A DNA stretch of 36,136 nucleotides from Natrinema thermotolerans DSM 11552 (GCA_000337115.1 AOIR01000032.1:72088-108223), one strand, 5' to 3'. Positions 17,323-25,634 are shown, counted from the first letter of the stretch. Translations and numbers: made by a program. The notes: generated by a model not told the origin, from the sequence alone.

Positions 17323-17571
17323 TTACTCGAGGCCCACGAGCCGTTCCTTCTCAGTTCGTGAGAGTTGTTTGATCTCGTACTCGCGGGACATCGCCGCCGA
17401 TTTCGAGTCGAAGCGCTCGTGGTAGCGGAGTTCGACCGGCGTCCGACCGCGGGTGTACTTCGCGCCCTCGCCCGCATCGTGTTCGGCGACGCGTCGCTCG
17501 AGGTCGGTCGTGTAGCCGGTATAGAGGGAGCCATCGGCACACTCGAGGACGTAGACGACGTGATCGGCCAT
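17323..17571 (-). CDS. GIY-YIG domain protein (UPF0213 / YhbQ type)
   Basis: This 82-residue protein is a minimal GIY-YIG nuclease fold: [27 protein letters not shown], then the [17 protein letters not shown] strand-turn with the conserved Arg, and the final helix with YEIKQLSR. The GIY and YIG strands read YVL and YTG, as in the YhbQ/SLX1-like branch. In other organisms such proteins act on DNA, but the role of this one is unknown. It is a single domain with no partner gene nearby. Confidence 0.85.
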   Translation of the reverse strand: MADHVVYVLECADGSLYTGYTTDLERRVAEHDAGEGAKYTRGRTPVELRYHERFDSKSAAMSREYEIKQLSRTEKERLVGLE

Positions 17572-17648
17572 CGGTCGTGAGCAGGGAGACCAGCCTAAAA
17601 AGCGTCTCGTCCGTGGGGGCGCGTGGTAGTCGTGATCGATCGCGATGG

Positions 17649-17798
17649 TCAGGTGCCGCGAGCGCGCTCTTTCGCGGCTTCAGCGATGCCGGCGTTGGCC
17701 GAACAACTGACACACGCGTGGATCTCGCCGCGTTCGTCGGCGAAGACGCGTGCGAACCGTTCGGAAACGTGCGCGCCGCAGTGGTCACACTTGGGCAT
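17649..17798 (-). CDS. Small zinc-ribbon protein (DUF7563-like)
   Basis: This is a 49-residue protein, [15 protein letters not shown] then [11 protein letters not shown], ending in ERARGT. It has CxxC at residues 4-7 and again at 30-33, forming a one-zinc ribbon. Such tiny zinc-finger proteins are abundant in haloarchaea; the DUF7563 assignment is from memory of the pattern. A TATA-like TTTAA sits about 46-50 bases upstream, with a palindrome just beyond it, so expression is probably regulated. Confidence 0.7.
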   Translation of the reverse strand: MPKCDHCGAHVSERFARVFADERGEIHACVSCSANAGIAEAAKERARGT

Positions 17799-17843
17799 TG
17801 GTCACACCGGCCGGAGCCGGTATCAGGGTATACCGGGTGTACG

Positions 17844-17873
17844 GTTAAATAGCCTTCTCCAAACACTGTTTGG
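17844..17873 (-). promoter_or_regulatory. TATA-like box with adjacent 15-base palindrome upstream of the zinc-ribbon gene
   Basis: CCAAACACTGTTTGG (17859-17873) is a palindrome with 7-base arms around one central base. Reading towards the zinc-ribbon gene, TATTTAA (17850-17844) follows nine bases later, and the ATG is at 17798. The arms are too close for a good RNA hairpin, so a dimeric regulator's operator is more likely than a terminator for larB, which ends at 17916. A second short palindrome, GGTATACC (17827-17834), lies between the TATA box and the start. Confidence 0.5.
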
Positions 17874-17915
17874 CTTTTGGGTTGTGGAAACTATTTTTGC
17901 CGAACGGGGTAGGGC

Positions 17916-18674
17916 TCAGTCGCGGCCGGCGGCGATCGAACGGGCGATGAGGGTCGCCTGTGCCCCGGCGACGAAGCCCGCATCGACGTTGACGACCGAG
18001 AGGACGGTACAGGACTGGAGCATCCCGGCAAGCGCCGCCTCACCGTCGCCACCGTAGCCGTAGCCGCTCGCGACGGGGACACCGATGACCGGCGTATCGA
18101 CGAGGCCGGCGACGACGGTTGGCAACGCACCCTCCCGGCCGGCGACGACGATCAACACGTCGGCCCCGCGGAGCCGGTCGAGTTGGTCGAGGGTTCGGGA
18201 CAGCGCGGCGACGCCGATGTCGTCGACGCGATCGACCGTCACGCCCGCGTCCAGCAGGACGGTTTCGGCCTCGTCGGCGACCGCTTCGTCGACCGTCCCG
18301 CCGGTGGCGATCCCCACCGTCGCATCGAGCGACGGTGGCTCGTAGTCGGGAGCCAGCACTCGCGCCGTCGCGCTCCGGCGCTCGAGCGTCGCGTCGGGGG
18401 CGGTCGCTGCAAAGTGATCCCTGAGCGCGTCGAACTGCGGCTCCGACAGACGCGTCAGCAGCGCTCGGCCCGTCGTCTCGAGGGCGGTTTCGGCGAGCGC
18501 GACGACCTGTTCGGCCGACTTCCCCTCCGCGAAGATCGCTTCCGGGATCCCGCGGCGCTGTCGACGGGCCGCGTCGAACCGGCCCGCCTCGCCGACCACG
18601 TACCCCCTGAGTTCGGCTTCGGCCTCGGCCGGCGACAGGTCGCCGTCGGCCACGGCCTCGAGGAGTTCGCGCAT
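17916..18674 (-). CDS. larB: Nickel-pincer cofactor biosynthesis protein LarB
   Basis: LarB carboxylates and hydrolyses nicotinic acid adenine dinucleotide to start synthesis of the nickel-pincer nucleotide used by lactate racemase-type enzymes. The 252 residues start MRELLEAVADGDLSPAEAEAEL and contain RRGIPEAIFAEGKSAEQV, then an AIR-carboxylase-like domain: VGIATGGTVDEAVADEAE, VIVVAGREGALPTVVAGL, and VIGVPVASGYGYGGDGEAALAGMLQSC. ATG 18674 gives the usual family length; the frame stays open to 18935, but the extra residues look non-coding. LarC, LarE and LarA are not in this window. A terminal NADH-like Cys (QSCTVLSVVNVDAGFVAG) is the expected ending. Confidence 0.9.
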   Translation of the reverse strand: MRELLEAVADGDLSPAEAEAELRGYVVGEAGRFDAARRQRRGIPEAIFAEGKSAEQVVALAETALETTGRALLTRLSEPQFDALRDHFAATAPDATLERRSATARVLAPDYEPPSLDATVGIATGGTVDEAVADEAETVLLDAGVTVDRVDDIGVAALSRTLDQLDRLRGADVLIVVAGREGALPTVVAGLVDTPVIGVPVASGYGYGGDGEAALAGMLQSCTVLSVVNVDAGFVAGAQATLIARSIAAGRD

Positions 18675-18972
18675 ACCGCCGTTCCGGGGTCGACGTACTC
18701 GAATGCGTCGGCTGGCGGTCGGTCCGGGACGAGTCACGGCGCGGACGCCGTCGAGGATCTTGTGATCTCGTAACGTACGTGCGAGCCCCGGAGGACCGCG
18801 CGCGAGGCAACTCAGCCGATTCGCGACCCCCGTTCGGCGGGGCCGCCACTCATATGCCATATACTTTCCGGTGAAATCGGTGGTCGAAACGGGCGAATCA
18901 ACCGCTGCAACCCCCGTATTTCCGCTGCTAACCAAAATTCTTATATGGAGTTATGCGAAACCGATACACCGT
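18675..18972. promoter_or_regulatory. Divergent promoter region between larB and the DUF1931 gene
   Basis: This 298-base gap separates two divergently transcribed genes. For the right-hand gene, TTATAT (18941-18946) lies 27-32 bases before its ATG (18973), preceded by purine-rich ACCAAAA that could be the BRE. This is a strong leaderless-type promoter. A TATA-like GTATATGGCATATG on the minus strand (about 18850-18863) is nearly 180 bases from the larB start, so larB may have a long leader, or this may be unrelated. I see no gene in the gap. Confidence 0.5.
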
Positions 18973-19140
18973 ATGGCAGATCTTATCGTCAAAGCCGCCG
19001 TAAAGGAAGCGCTCGATGACAAAAACGTTGCCTCCGACTTCTACGACGCACTCGACGAGGAAGTCGACGAGCTTCTCGAGGACGCCGCCCGACGCGCGGA
19101 AGCCAACGACCGGAAGACGGTCCAGCCCCGCGACCTGTAA
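18973..19140 (+). CDS. Short DUF1931-type (histone-fold-like) protein
   Basis: This 55-residue acidic protein, MADLIVKAAVKEALDDKNV to VQPRDL, matches the single-unit DUF1931 pattern. It has an N-terminal VKAAVKEAL helix, a long acidic central helix (FYDALDEEVDELLEDAARRAE), then NDRKTVQPRDL. The family has a histone-like fold, and the RKTVQPRDL ending is also histone-like. Whether it binds DNA is unknown. The strong TATA box suggests high expression. ATG 18973 is preferred to 18871 for promoter spacing and homology. Confidence 0.85.
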   Translation: MADLIVKAAVKEALDDKNVASDFYDALDEEVDELLEDAARRAEANDRKTVQPRDL

Positions 19141-19155
19141 GGGACGCCACCCCAA

Positions 19156-19161
19156 TTTTTT
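19156..19161 (+). terminator. T-run terminator after the DUF1931 gene
   Basis: A run of six T starts 16 bases after the stop at 19140, in otherwise GC-rich sequence. Archaeal RNA polymerase stops at such runs without a hairpin. Confidence 0.5.
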
Positions 19162-19257
19162 CGGACGCTACGGTCGATAGCGATAGCTGTCGCCGGCCGA
19201 CACCCGGGCGACGTTGCCGGCTCGAGTTTTTTGCCCGATGCCGTGATACGGACGGAT

Positions 19258-19713
19258 ATGTTGCGCAGACTGCTGATCGGCTTCGGCCTCCTCGAGATCG
19301 TGAAACCCGAACCGGTGATCGCCGCCTGCGAACGGATCGGCCTCCGAAACCCCGGCGAGCCCCAACCGCGGCCGCTCGCGCTCGCCGGCGCTCGGCTCGA
19401 GGGGCTGGTCTTCGTCTGGCTGCTCGTCCGCGGCCGGCAGGGATCGACGCTGGTTTCCGGGCTGCTCGGGCTCGCCGGGCTGACGCTCGTCCTCGTCCCG
19501 CGGCCGATCATCGACCTCAGTCAGCACCTGGTCTATGCCAACACCGACGACCTCGAGTTGCAGCCGTGGGTCGAGCCCGCGGCGCGGCTGCTTGGCGTCC
19601 TCTATCTGACCGTGACGCTGCTCTCACGGAGTACGAACGAGGAGTCGGCGATTGAGGAAGGGGAATCCGAGATCGCGGAGTCGTCGGGTCGGCCCCCGCT
19701 CCCGGCGCGGTAA
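19258..19713 (+). CDS. Membrane protein of unknown function
   Basis: This 151-residue protein starts MLRRLLIGFGLLEIVKPEPVIAACERIGL. Hydrophobic segments lie at LLIGFGLLEIV (short), LEGLVFVWLLV, LVSGLLGLAGLTLVLVP and LLGVLYLTVTLLS. The C-terminus is Glu/Ser-rich and soluble. It looks like a conserved haloarchaeal membrane protein; no catalytic motif is visible. It converges on rpiA with 22 bases between them. Confidence 0.65.
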   Translation: MLRRLLIGFGLLEIVKPEPVIAACERIGLRNPGEPQPRPLALAGARLEGLVFVWLLVRGRQGSTLVSGLLGLAGLTLVLVPRPIIDLSQHLVYANTDDLELQPWVEPAARLLGVLYLTVTLLSRSTNEESAIEEGESEIAESSGRPPLPAR

Positions 19714-19735
19714 GGGGCTCCGGCCCGAAACCGTT

Positions 19736-20443
19736 TCAGTACCGGCGGACCTCGACGCCGTCGTCGGTGCCGACGTAGGTCGCGTCGGCCATACCGACGA
19801 ACAGCCCGTGTTCGACCACACCCGGAATCGCCGAGAGCCGCGCCGCCAGTTCGTCGGGATCGTCGATCGCGCCGAACGCACAGTCGAGGACGAGATTGCC
19901 GTTGTCGGTCACGACCGGGCCGTCCTTCTCGCCGGCATCTCGGAGCGTCGGCTCGCCGCCGAGGTCCCGAATTCGGTCCGCGACGACGGTATGGGCGTCC
20001 GGAAGGACGGCGACCGGGACCGACCGCTCGAGGCGAGTGGTCAGCTTCGAGGGGTCGGCGACGACGACGAACCGGTCGGCCGCCGCGTCCACGAGTTTCT
20101 CGCGGGCGTGTGCCGCGCCGCCACCCTTGATCAACGCGCCGTGTGCGGCCGCGTCCGCGTCGTCGACGACCTGATCCGCCCCGTCGATCGCCAGATCGAG
20201 GCCGTCGACCGCGTCGAGGTCGGTCAGTTCGATGCCGACCTCGAGGGCCAACTGGCGGGACTGGAAGGAGGTCGGGACCCCCCGGATCTCGAGGCCGTCG
20301 TCGACGGCCCGGCCGAGCGCGCGGATCGCATAGGCGGTCGTCGAGCCGGTGCCGAGGCCGACGACGAACCCGTCGGCGACGTCCTCGGCCGCGCGTTCGC
20401 CGGCCCGTCGTTTCGCCGCGTCGGAGCCACCTGCCGTCTTCAT
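19736..20443 (-). CDS. rpiA: Ribose-5-phosphate isomerase A
   Basis: RpiA interconverts ribose 5-phosphate and ribulose 5-phosphate (EC 5.3.1.6). All signature loops are present in its 235 residues: [47 protein letters not shown] (catalytic Lys/Glu region) and [10 protein letters not shown]. In haloarchaea it supplies PRPP for purine, histidine and nucleotide synthesis. A GGAGG motif sits directly before the ATG, and a TTTTTG stretch near -30 could be the TATA element. Confidence 0.95.
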   Translation of the reverse strand: MKTAGGSDAAKRRAGERAAEDVADGFVVGLGTGSTTAYAIRALGRAVDDGLEIRGVPTSFQSRQLALEVGIELTDLDAVDGLDLAIDGADQVVDDADAAAHGALIKGGGAAHAREKLVDAAADRFVVVADPSKLTTRLERSVPVAVLPDAHTVVADRIRDLGGEPTLRDAGEKDGPVVTDNGNLVLDCAFGAIDDPDELAARLSAIPGVVEHGLFVGMADATYVGTDDGVEVRRY

Positions 20444-20496
20444 ACCTCCTCACGGGAGCGGCGAGGGCAAAAACGTTGTAATTCGCGGTCGGCCGC

Positions 20497-21351
20497 TCAG
20501 AGATCCGCTCGTCCGAACCCCCAGAGACCCAGTGCCAGCGGCAGGAGCGCCCAGACGGCGAGGATCACGAAACCGAACCACGGCTCGGCCACCAGCGGCA
20601 CGCTCTCGATCAGTCCCTGTGACTCGTAGGCACCCGCCGAGGTGAACTGCGATTCGCGGAGGACGAACCCGATCGCGGAGCCGTAGGCGGCATCCGGCGT
20701 GATGGAGTTGAAGACGAGGTACCAGCCGGGGAACGTCTCGGGAAGGAACGTTCCCTCGATGGCGTAGAGCAGGACCTGTGAGAGTATTCCCCAGAGGGCT
20801 TTGAACAGGACCACGAGTGCGATCGCGCCGACGGCAGCCTTGGTCGTCGACCGGGTCATCGCGGAGATGCCGACGCCGAGACAGACGTAGACGAACCCGA
20901 AAGCGACCGTCACCAGCGTAAAGGCGAGATAGTCGACGGGCGAGACCTCGCCGACGAAGGCGACGAGCCCGATCAGGCCGACGGCGAAGCCGATCAGGAT
21001 CGACACTGCGACGACGCCCGTTCGACCGAGGACCTTCCCGAGGACGACATCCCGACGGCGGTGGGGCAGTCCGAGCAGGAACTTCAGGCTCCCGGTCTCG
21101 CGTTCGCCCGCGATCGCACCGTAGCCGACGATCAGTGCGATCACGGGCACGAGAAAGCCCGCCGGCGTCTGCAACGCGAAGATCAGTCCGATCGTCGACT
21201 CGCCGCCACCCTCCGAAAACAACCCGGAAGCCCACGAGGCCAGCGCGGCTCCGCCGACGGTAAACAGGGCAAAGAGCGCGGTCAGTCCCAGCAGCAGGCG
21301 CGACCGGACTGCGTCACGAAAGTCCTTCTTCGCGACGGTGATCGCGCTCAT
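20497..21351 (-). CDS. ABC-2 type transporter permease
   Basis: This 284-residue membrane protein has an N-terminal amphipathic piece (ITVAKKDFRDAVRSRLL) and about six hydrophobic segments. ERETGSLKFLLGLPHRRRDVVLGKVLG is the cytosolic loop typical of ABC-2 permeases (NatB/ABC2_membrane_2 type). The gene overlaps the upstream ATPase gene by four bases (ATGA), so the two form one exporter of unknown substrate. The large external loop around residues 200-250 is mostly polar. Confidence 0.9.
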   Translation of the reverse strand: MSAITVAKKDFRDAVRSRLLLGLTALFALFTVGGAALASWASGLFSEGGGESTIGLIFALQTPAGFLVPVIALIVGYGAIAGERETGSLKFLLGLPHRRRDVVLGKVLGRTGVVAVSILIGFAVGLIGLVAFVGEVSPVDYLAFTLVTVAFGFVYVCLGVGISAMTRSTTKAAVGAIALVVLFKALWGILSQVLLYAIEGTFLPETFPGWYLVFNSITPDAAYGSAIGFVLRESQFTSAGAYESQGLIESVPLVAEPWFGFVILAVWALLPLALGLWGFGRADL

Positions 21352-22289
21352 CGAACCACCTCCCGGCCGCCGTCGGCCCCCGTAGTGTAGGCGACGAACA
21401 GGTCCTCCAGCGAGGACTCGTCGGTCTCGAAGTCCTCGACAGTGACGCCGTACTCCTCGACGACGTGGAGGACCTCGGTCTTGGCGCGGTCCTCGCAGGC
21501 GACGACGAGGGACCGTCCCTCCGGGGTCACCGAGGAGACGCCGTCGATCGCCTCGACCGCTGCGAGGGCAGCATCCGAGTCGTCGGGGATCCGATCGAGG
21601 GTCACGCGGAGTCTGGTCTGGTCGGGCATCGAGTCGCGCAGTCCCTCGACGGTGTCCTCGGTGATCAGGTCGCCGTCCCGGAGGATGCCGACGCGGTCAC
21701 AGACCGCCTCGACCTGCCCGAGGACGTGACTCGAGAAGAAGACGGTCGCGCCGCGTTCGTTTTCCTCGCGGATGATCTCGCGCATTCGGCGAGCCCCGTT
21801 GGGGTCGAGGCCGGTGGAGGGCTCGTCTAAGATCAGGAGGTCGGGCTCGCCGACCAGGGCCGTCGCGAAGGTGAGCCGCTGGGCCATCCCCTTCGAGTAG
21901 CCGCCGGCCTTCTTCGCGGCCGCGTCGGGCGAGAGACCGACCCGCTCGATGAGTTCGTCGGGGTCGTCGTCGGCCCCCTTGGACTCGATCGCGAACTCGA
22001 CGTGCTGGCGGCCGGTCAGGCGCTCGTAGAGTTCGGCGCCCTCGGGAAGGATACCGGTTCGCTGGCGGATCTCGAGGGAGTCCGCCTGCGCATCGAGGTC
22101 GAACACCCGAACCTCGCCGGTAGTCGGCCGAATGAAGTCCAACAGGAGGTTGATCGTTGTCGACTTACCGGCCCCGTTGGGACCGAGAAAGCCGTATATT
22201 TCGCCGCGCTCGACGGACAGCGAGAGCCCGTCGAGTGCCGTCTCGGTACCGTACCGTTTCGTCACGTTGGATATATCGATGGAGGGCAC
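21348..22289 (-). CDS. ABC transporter ATP-binding protein (ABC-2 partner)
   Basis: This 313-residue ATPase has Walker A GPNGAGKST, Q-loop region around TGILPEGAELYERLT, signature YSKGMAQRL, Walker B LLILDEPSTGLDPNGA and an H-loop at SSHVLGQVE. It is of the drug/Na-exporter type (CcmA/NatA). A C-terminal ~80-residue domain (LRVTLDRIPDD onward) follows. The start codon is GTG at 22289. It heads a two-gene operon with the permease. Promoter elements upstream are unclear, because the most TATA-like bases lie too close to this start. Confidence 0.92.
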   Translation of the reverse strand: MPSIDISNVTKRYGTETALDGLSLSVERGEIYGFLGPNGAGKSTTINLLLDFIRPTTGEVRVFDLDAQADSLEIRQRTGILPEGAELYERLTGRQHVEFAIESKGADDDPDELIERVGLSPDAAAKKAGGYSKGMAQRLTFATALVGEPDLLILDEPSTGLDPNGARRMREIIREENERGATVFFSSHVLGQVEAVCDRVGILRDGDLITEDTVEGLRDSMPDQTRLRVTLDRIPDDSDAALAAVEAIDGVSSVTPEGRSLVVACEDRAKTEVLHVVEEYGVTVEDFETDESSLEDLFVAYTTGADGGREVVR

Positions 22290-22607
22290 TGTTTAACTAT
22301 ACTACTATTTTGGATGACAAATAACTTTCTGCATGCCGGAACGATAGTCGCCACTGAAACTCACTGCGAACCTGATCGTACGACAGCGTTGCAATCAGTG
22401 TGTCAATCGCTTCAGCGGCTACGATATCCGTCCCGGCAGCGAGGACGTATTGTCAATTACGGAATCGGATCGGAAGAGCTATAGTACCTGTTGGGACACA
22501 ATCACTTGTATGCGAGACCCTGCTCTCCACCCCGCCGATTACGCCGGTCCCGATCGGCAACATGGTCCCGCTCGACGACCGACCCGCCGCTCGAGCCGGG
22601 TGGTATA
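22290..22607. other. 318-base non-coding gap, lower GC, with a possible gene remnant
   Basis: This gap lies between the divergently transcribed ABC-2 ATPase and the small membrane protein at 22608. It is visibly more AT-rich than its surroundings. On the minus strand, 22452-22297 is open for 51 codons between TGA and TAG. It reads QYVLAAGTDIVAAEAIDTL then LSYDQVRSEFQWRL, with no ATG or GTG start. That looks protein-like but headless, so it may be a decayed gene fragment. I cannot name its family. Confidence 0.35.
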
Positions 22608-22919
22608 ATGTTGCAACTCGCCCTCCTTCCGCTCCAGTCCGGCGGTGAAGAACTCCCCGTCGACTCGACGACGATGCTCGCCGCGATGGTGATCGGCTTC
22701 GTCATCGCCGTCGCGATCACGGTCGGCGTCGCCTACTGGGTATACAAGGACGCCGCGAAACGCGAGAACAACGAACTCGCGTGGGCCGTCGGCGTCGGCG
22801 CGTTGCTGTTCGTCGTCTTCCCGATCGGTATCCTCGCCGTCATCGCGTACGTCCTCCTCCGAGGCGACGAGACGGCGTCGGAGCCGATGGGCGGCGACGC
22901 GACGAGCGGCGAGTGGTAG
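22608..22919 (+). CDS. Small two-helix membrane protein
   Basis: This 103-residue protein has two strong membrane segments (MLAAMVIGFVIAVAITVGVAYWVY and AWAVGVGALLFVVFPIGILAVIAYVLL). They are joined by YKDAAKRENNELA, a loop motif common in small haloarchaeal membrane proteins and PLDc_N-like families. The N-terminus (LQLALLPLQSGGEELPVDST) may be a short exposed tail or a signal remnant. Function is unknown. ATG 22608 is chosen because upstream in-frame sequence looks non-coding. Confidence 0.65.
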   Translation: MLQLALLPLQSGGEELPVDSTTMLAAMVIGFVIAVAITVGVAYWVYKDAAKRENNELAWAVGVGALLFVVFPIGILAVIAYVLLRGDETASEPMGGDATSGEW

Positions 22920-22998
22920 CCGCCGCGGGTCGTCGCCGACTCCGAGACCCGACGTCCGTGCAGTCGGCCGCCGTCGCGGACACATCGTTACGCCGAAC

Positions 22999-23005
22999 TT
23001 TTTTT
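22999..23005 (+). promoter_or_regulatory. T7 run before the MacB-type ATPase
   Basis: Seven T at 22999-23005 lie 24-30 bases before the ATG at 23029 and about 80 bases after the previous stop. They may act as the TATA-like element of the ABC operon, or end the preceding transcript. The sequence does not decide. Confidence 0.35.
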
Positions 23006-23028
23006 GAGCCGTCCGTCGATCAACGCTC

Positions 23029-23787
23029 ATGGCAACGGCTGAGACGGCCGTCTCCCTCTCGGACGTCCGCAAGACCTATCGGATCGGCGAGCCCGTCCAC
23101 GCGTTAGACGGCGTCTCGCTCGAGGTACCGGAAGGGTCCTATACGGCGATCATGGGCCCCAGCGGCTCGGGCAAGTCGACGCTGATGAACCTCGTGGGCT
23201 GTCTGGACACCCCGACGGAGGGCGAGGTCGTCGTCGGCGGTCGAGCGGTCGACACGCTGGACGACCGCGAGCGGACCCGCCTCCGGGGCACCGAGGTCGG
23301 CTTCGTCTTCCAGACGTTCAACCTCATGCCCCGACTGAACGCCGTCGAGAACGTCGCCCTCCCGCAGCTGTTTCAGGGGATCGACCGGACGGAACGGCGC
23401 GAGCGAGCGCGTGACCTGCTCGAGCGGGTCGGGCTTGCCGACCGCGGGGATCACCTGCCCAACGAACTGTCGGGCGGCCAGCGCCAACGGGTCGCACTGG
23501 CCCGGGCGCTGGTCAACGACCCGGCGATCGTGCTGGCCGACGAGCCCTCCGGCAACCTCGATACCGACACCGAGGCCGAGATCCTGGATCTCTTCGACGA
23601 GTTCCACGACGCCGGGACGACGATGATCGTCGTTACCCACGAGCGCCACGTCGCCGAGCGGGCCGACCGGATCGTCCACCTGCTCGACGGGCGGATCGAA
23701 CGGATCGAGGAACTCGAGGGCGACGGCGCGGTGGAACCGGCCTCCCGAACGGGTTCGTCGGAGCCGACGGAGGCCGATTCCGAGTGA
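23029..23787 (+). CDS. ABC transporter ATP-binding protein (MacB/LolD type)
   Basis: This 252-residue ATPase has Walker A GPSGSGKST, the LolD/MacB-typical VGCLDTPTEGEVVVGG, Q-loop FVFQTFNLMPRLNAVENV, signature LSGGQRQRVALARAL, Walker B VLADEPSGNLD and H-loop VVTHERHVAERAD. The C-terminal ~25 residues are a Ser/Thr/Glu tail. The stop overlaps the permease start (GTGA). The substrate is unknown. MacA-type adaptor genes are absent here, as expected for an organism without an outer membrane. Confidence 0.93.
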   Translation: MATAETAVSLSDVRKTYRIGEPVHALDGVSLEVPEGSYTAIMGPSGSGKSTLMNLVGCLDTPTEGEVVVGGRAVDTLDDRERTRLRGTEVGFVFQTFNLMPRLNAVENVALPQLFQGIDRTERRERARDLLERVGLADRGDHLPNELSGGQRQRVALARALVNDPAIVLADEPSGNLDTDTEAEILDLFDEFHDAGTTMIVVTHERHVAERADRIVHLLDGRIERIEELEGDGAVEPASRTGSSEPTEADSE

Positions 23788-25076
23788 ACCCGCTCGAGAG
23801 CCTGCGGCTGGCGTGGCGCTCGATCCGGGGCCATAAGCTCCGGTCGGCGCTGACGACGCTGGGGATCGTGATCGGGATCGCGGCGGTGATCGCGTTCGTC
23901 ACACTGGGTGCGAGCCTCCAGGCCGGTATCATCGGCGACATCAGTCCCGACGATCAGCGCAACGTCTACGGCTGGGCCGCCGATCCCGACACCGAGGGCG
24001 GGCCGCTGGCGGGTGCCCAACCGGTGTTTACGGACGACGACCTCGCGGCGGTCGGGGACTTAGACGAGGTCGAGGCGGCCTACGGCTACGCGACGATTCA
24101 GACGCAAGCGATCTCGAACGGCGAGGAGACGGTCGCCCAGGGGAACGGACTGATCGCCTCGGGACCGTCGTACATCCGCGAAGAGCGGTTGGCCGAGGGC
24201 AGACAGTTCCGGCAGGGCGAACGCGAGGCGGTCCTCAACCCGGCGGCGGCCAACCAGTTCGAGGAGAACGTCACCGTCGGCGACGAACTGACCGTGACGA
24301 TCCTCGGCGGCGAACGACGGACCGTCGAAGTGGTCGGGATCACCGACACCAGCGAGGGACAGAGCCCCTTCGAGGGGTTCGAGTCCTCGCCGCGGGTGTA
24401 CGTCCCGACCGATCCCTACTACACGGAACAAGCGTCGGGACTCGGAGCCGGCGGCGGTGACGACGGCGGCGACAACGAAAGCGCCGGCGAGAGCGGCGAG
24501 GCCCGCTTCCTCGCGATCATCGTCGAAGCCCCCTCCGACGACGAGGCCGACATCGACGCCGCCCGCGAGAGCGCGACCGACTACCTCGAGAGCGATCGGT
24601 CCGACGCCAGCGAGTTCCTCGGCGACGACCTCGCGGTCACGTTCCGGACGAGTACGGAGCTGCTCCAGCAGCTCCAGGACGTGCTGGATCTGTTACGGAA
24701 CTTCATCGTCGGCATCGCGGCCATCTCCCTGCTGGTCGGCTCGATCGGCATCGCCAACATCATGCTGGTCAGCGTCACCGAGCGAACCCGCGAGATCGGC
24801 ATCATGAAAGCCGTCGGCGCGCAGAACCGCGACGTCTTGGGCCTGTTCCTGACCGAGGCGGTCATCCTCGGGGTGATCGGCGCGATTCTGGGGACCGGAC
24901 TCGGCCTGATCGGTGGCTACGTCGGGGCCGAATACGTCGATCTACCGCTCGTCTATCCCCTCGAGTACGTCGCGCTCGCGATCGTCGTGGGGATACTCGT
25001 CGGGGTCCTCGCGGGGCTGTACCCCGCGTGGCGGGCCGCGCGGACGGACCCGATCGACGCGCTGCGCTACGAGTGA
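23784..25076 (+). CDS. ABC transporter permease (MacB/FtsX type)
   Basis: This 430-residue protein starts at GTG 23784, which overlaps the ATPase stop. An N-terminal membrane helix follows the conserved LAWRSIRGHKLRSALTTLGIVIGIAAVIAFVTLGASLQ, then a large external MacB_PCD-type domain (about 55-295) with an acidic Gly/Asp loop (LGAGGGDDGGDNESAGESG). The FtsX domain follows, with three C-terminal helices: FIVGIAAISLLVGSIGIANIML, ERTREIGIMKAVGA, then EAVILGVIGAILGTGLGLIGG and IVVGILVGVLAGLYPAW. Together with the ATPase it forms a mechanotransmission-type ABC complex. Its stop TGA directly abuts the stop of the convergent gene. Confidence 0.92.
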   Translation: MNPLESLRLAWRSIRGHKLRSALTTLGIVIGIAAVIAFVTLGASLQAGIIGDISPDDQRNVYGWAADPDTEGGPLAGAQPVFTDDDLAAVGDLDEVEAAYGYATIQTQAISNGEETVAQGNGLIASGPSYIREERLAEGRQFRQGEREAVLNPAAANQFEENVTVGDELTVTILGGERRTVEVVGITDTSEGQSPFEGFESSPRVYVPTDPYYTEQASGLGAGGGDDGGDNESAGESGEARFLAIIVEAPSDDEADIDAARESATDYLESDRSDASEFLGDDLAVTFRTSTELLQQLQDVLDLLRNFIVGIAAISLLVGSIGIANIMLVSVTERTREIGIMKAVGAQNRDVLGLFLTEAVILGVIGAILGTGLGLIGGYVGAEYVDLPLVYPLEYVALAIVVGILVGVLAGLYPAWRAARTDPIDALRYE

Positions 25077-25634
25077 TCAGAACCGGTCGCGGTTCCGTTC
25101 GTGATCGTCGTCCCGTTCGTCGTCGATTCGATCGGCACCGAACTCCCTCGAGTCCGCGGTTCCCGAGTCGGGGTCGTACTCGCGGTCCCGCGTCGGCGCG
25201 CCCTCGGTGGGGGGAGCCCCACCCGACTCCGTTTCGTAGCCGATGGTGGCCCGCGTCCGGTGGTGTTGGTCGGGATACTCGCGGGCGAGATACGCGCCCA
25301 GATAGCCGCCGAGCAAGGACGGCCCGACCGTGTAGGCGAGCGCGAAGAACCCGGCGACGACGATCACGACCGAGACCACCGCGAACCCCTCGAGCGGAAC
25401 CCCGCCGGCGAGGCCGATTCCGAGGAGCCCGAACAGGAGCAGTCCCAGCCCCGCGATCGGCAGGAACGCGATCGCACCGGCCAGCGCACCGACGATTGCG
25501 CCCTCGCGGCCGTCCGGCCCCTCGAGGAACCCGGCGACGAGGCCGCCGAGGACGGTCGAGAACGGGATGAACGAGAGGACGACACCGACGACGGCACCGA
25601 TGACGGCGTTGAGAAGGGTTCGAGTGGTTACCAT
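25077..25634 (-). CDS. DUF5518-like membrane protein
   Basis: This 185-residue protein has four hydrophobic segments, LLNAVIGAVVGVVLSFIPF, VGALAGAIAFLPIAGLGLLLFGLLGI, VVSVVIVVAGFFALAY and the GGYLGAYLA end. The start matches the DUF5518 pattern (Gly-rich small helices with GGLVAGFLEGPDGREGAIVGALAGAI). The C-terminal ~55 residues are a polar, highly charged cytosolic-type tail (DRRIDDERDDDHERNRDRF-like). Function is unknown. Its TGA is immediately next to the stop of the MacB permease gene on the other strand. Confidence 0.75.
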   Translation of the reverse strand: MVTTRTLLNAVIGAVVGVVLSFIPFSTVLGGLVAGFLEGPDGREGAIVGALAGAIAFLPIAGLGLLLFGLLGIGLAGGVPLEGFAVVSVVIVVAGFFALAYTVGPSLLGGYLGAYLAREYPDQHHRTRATIGYETESGGAPPTEGAPTRDREYDPDSGTADSREFGADRIDDERDDDHERNRDRF

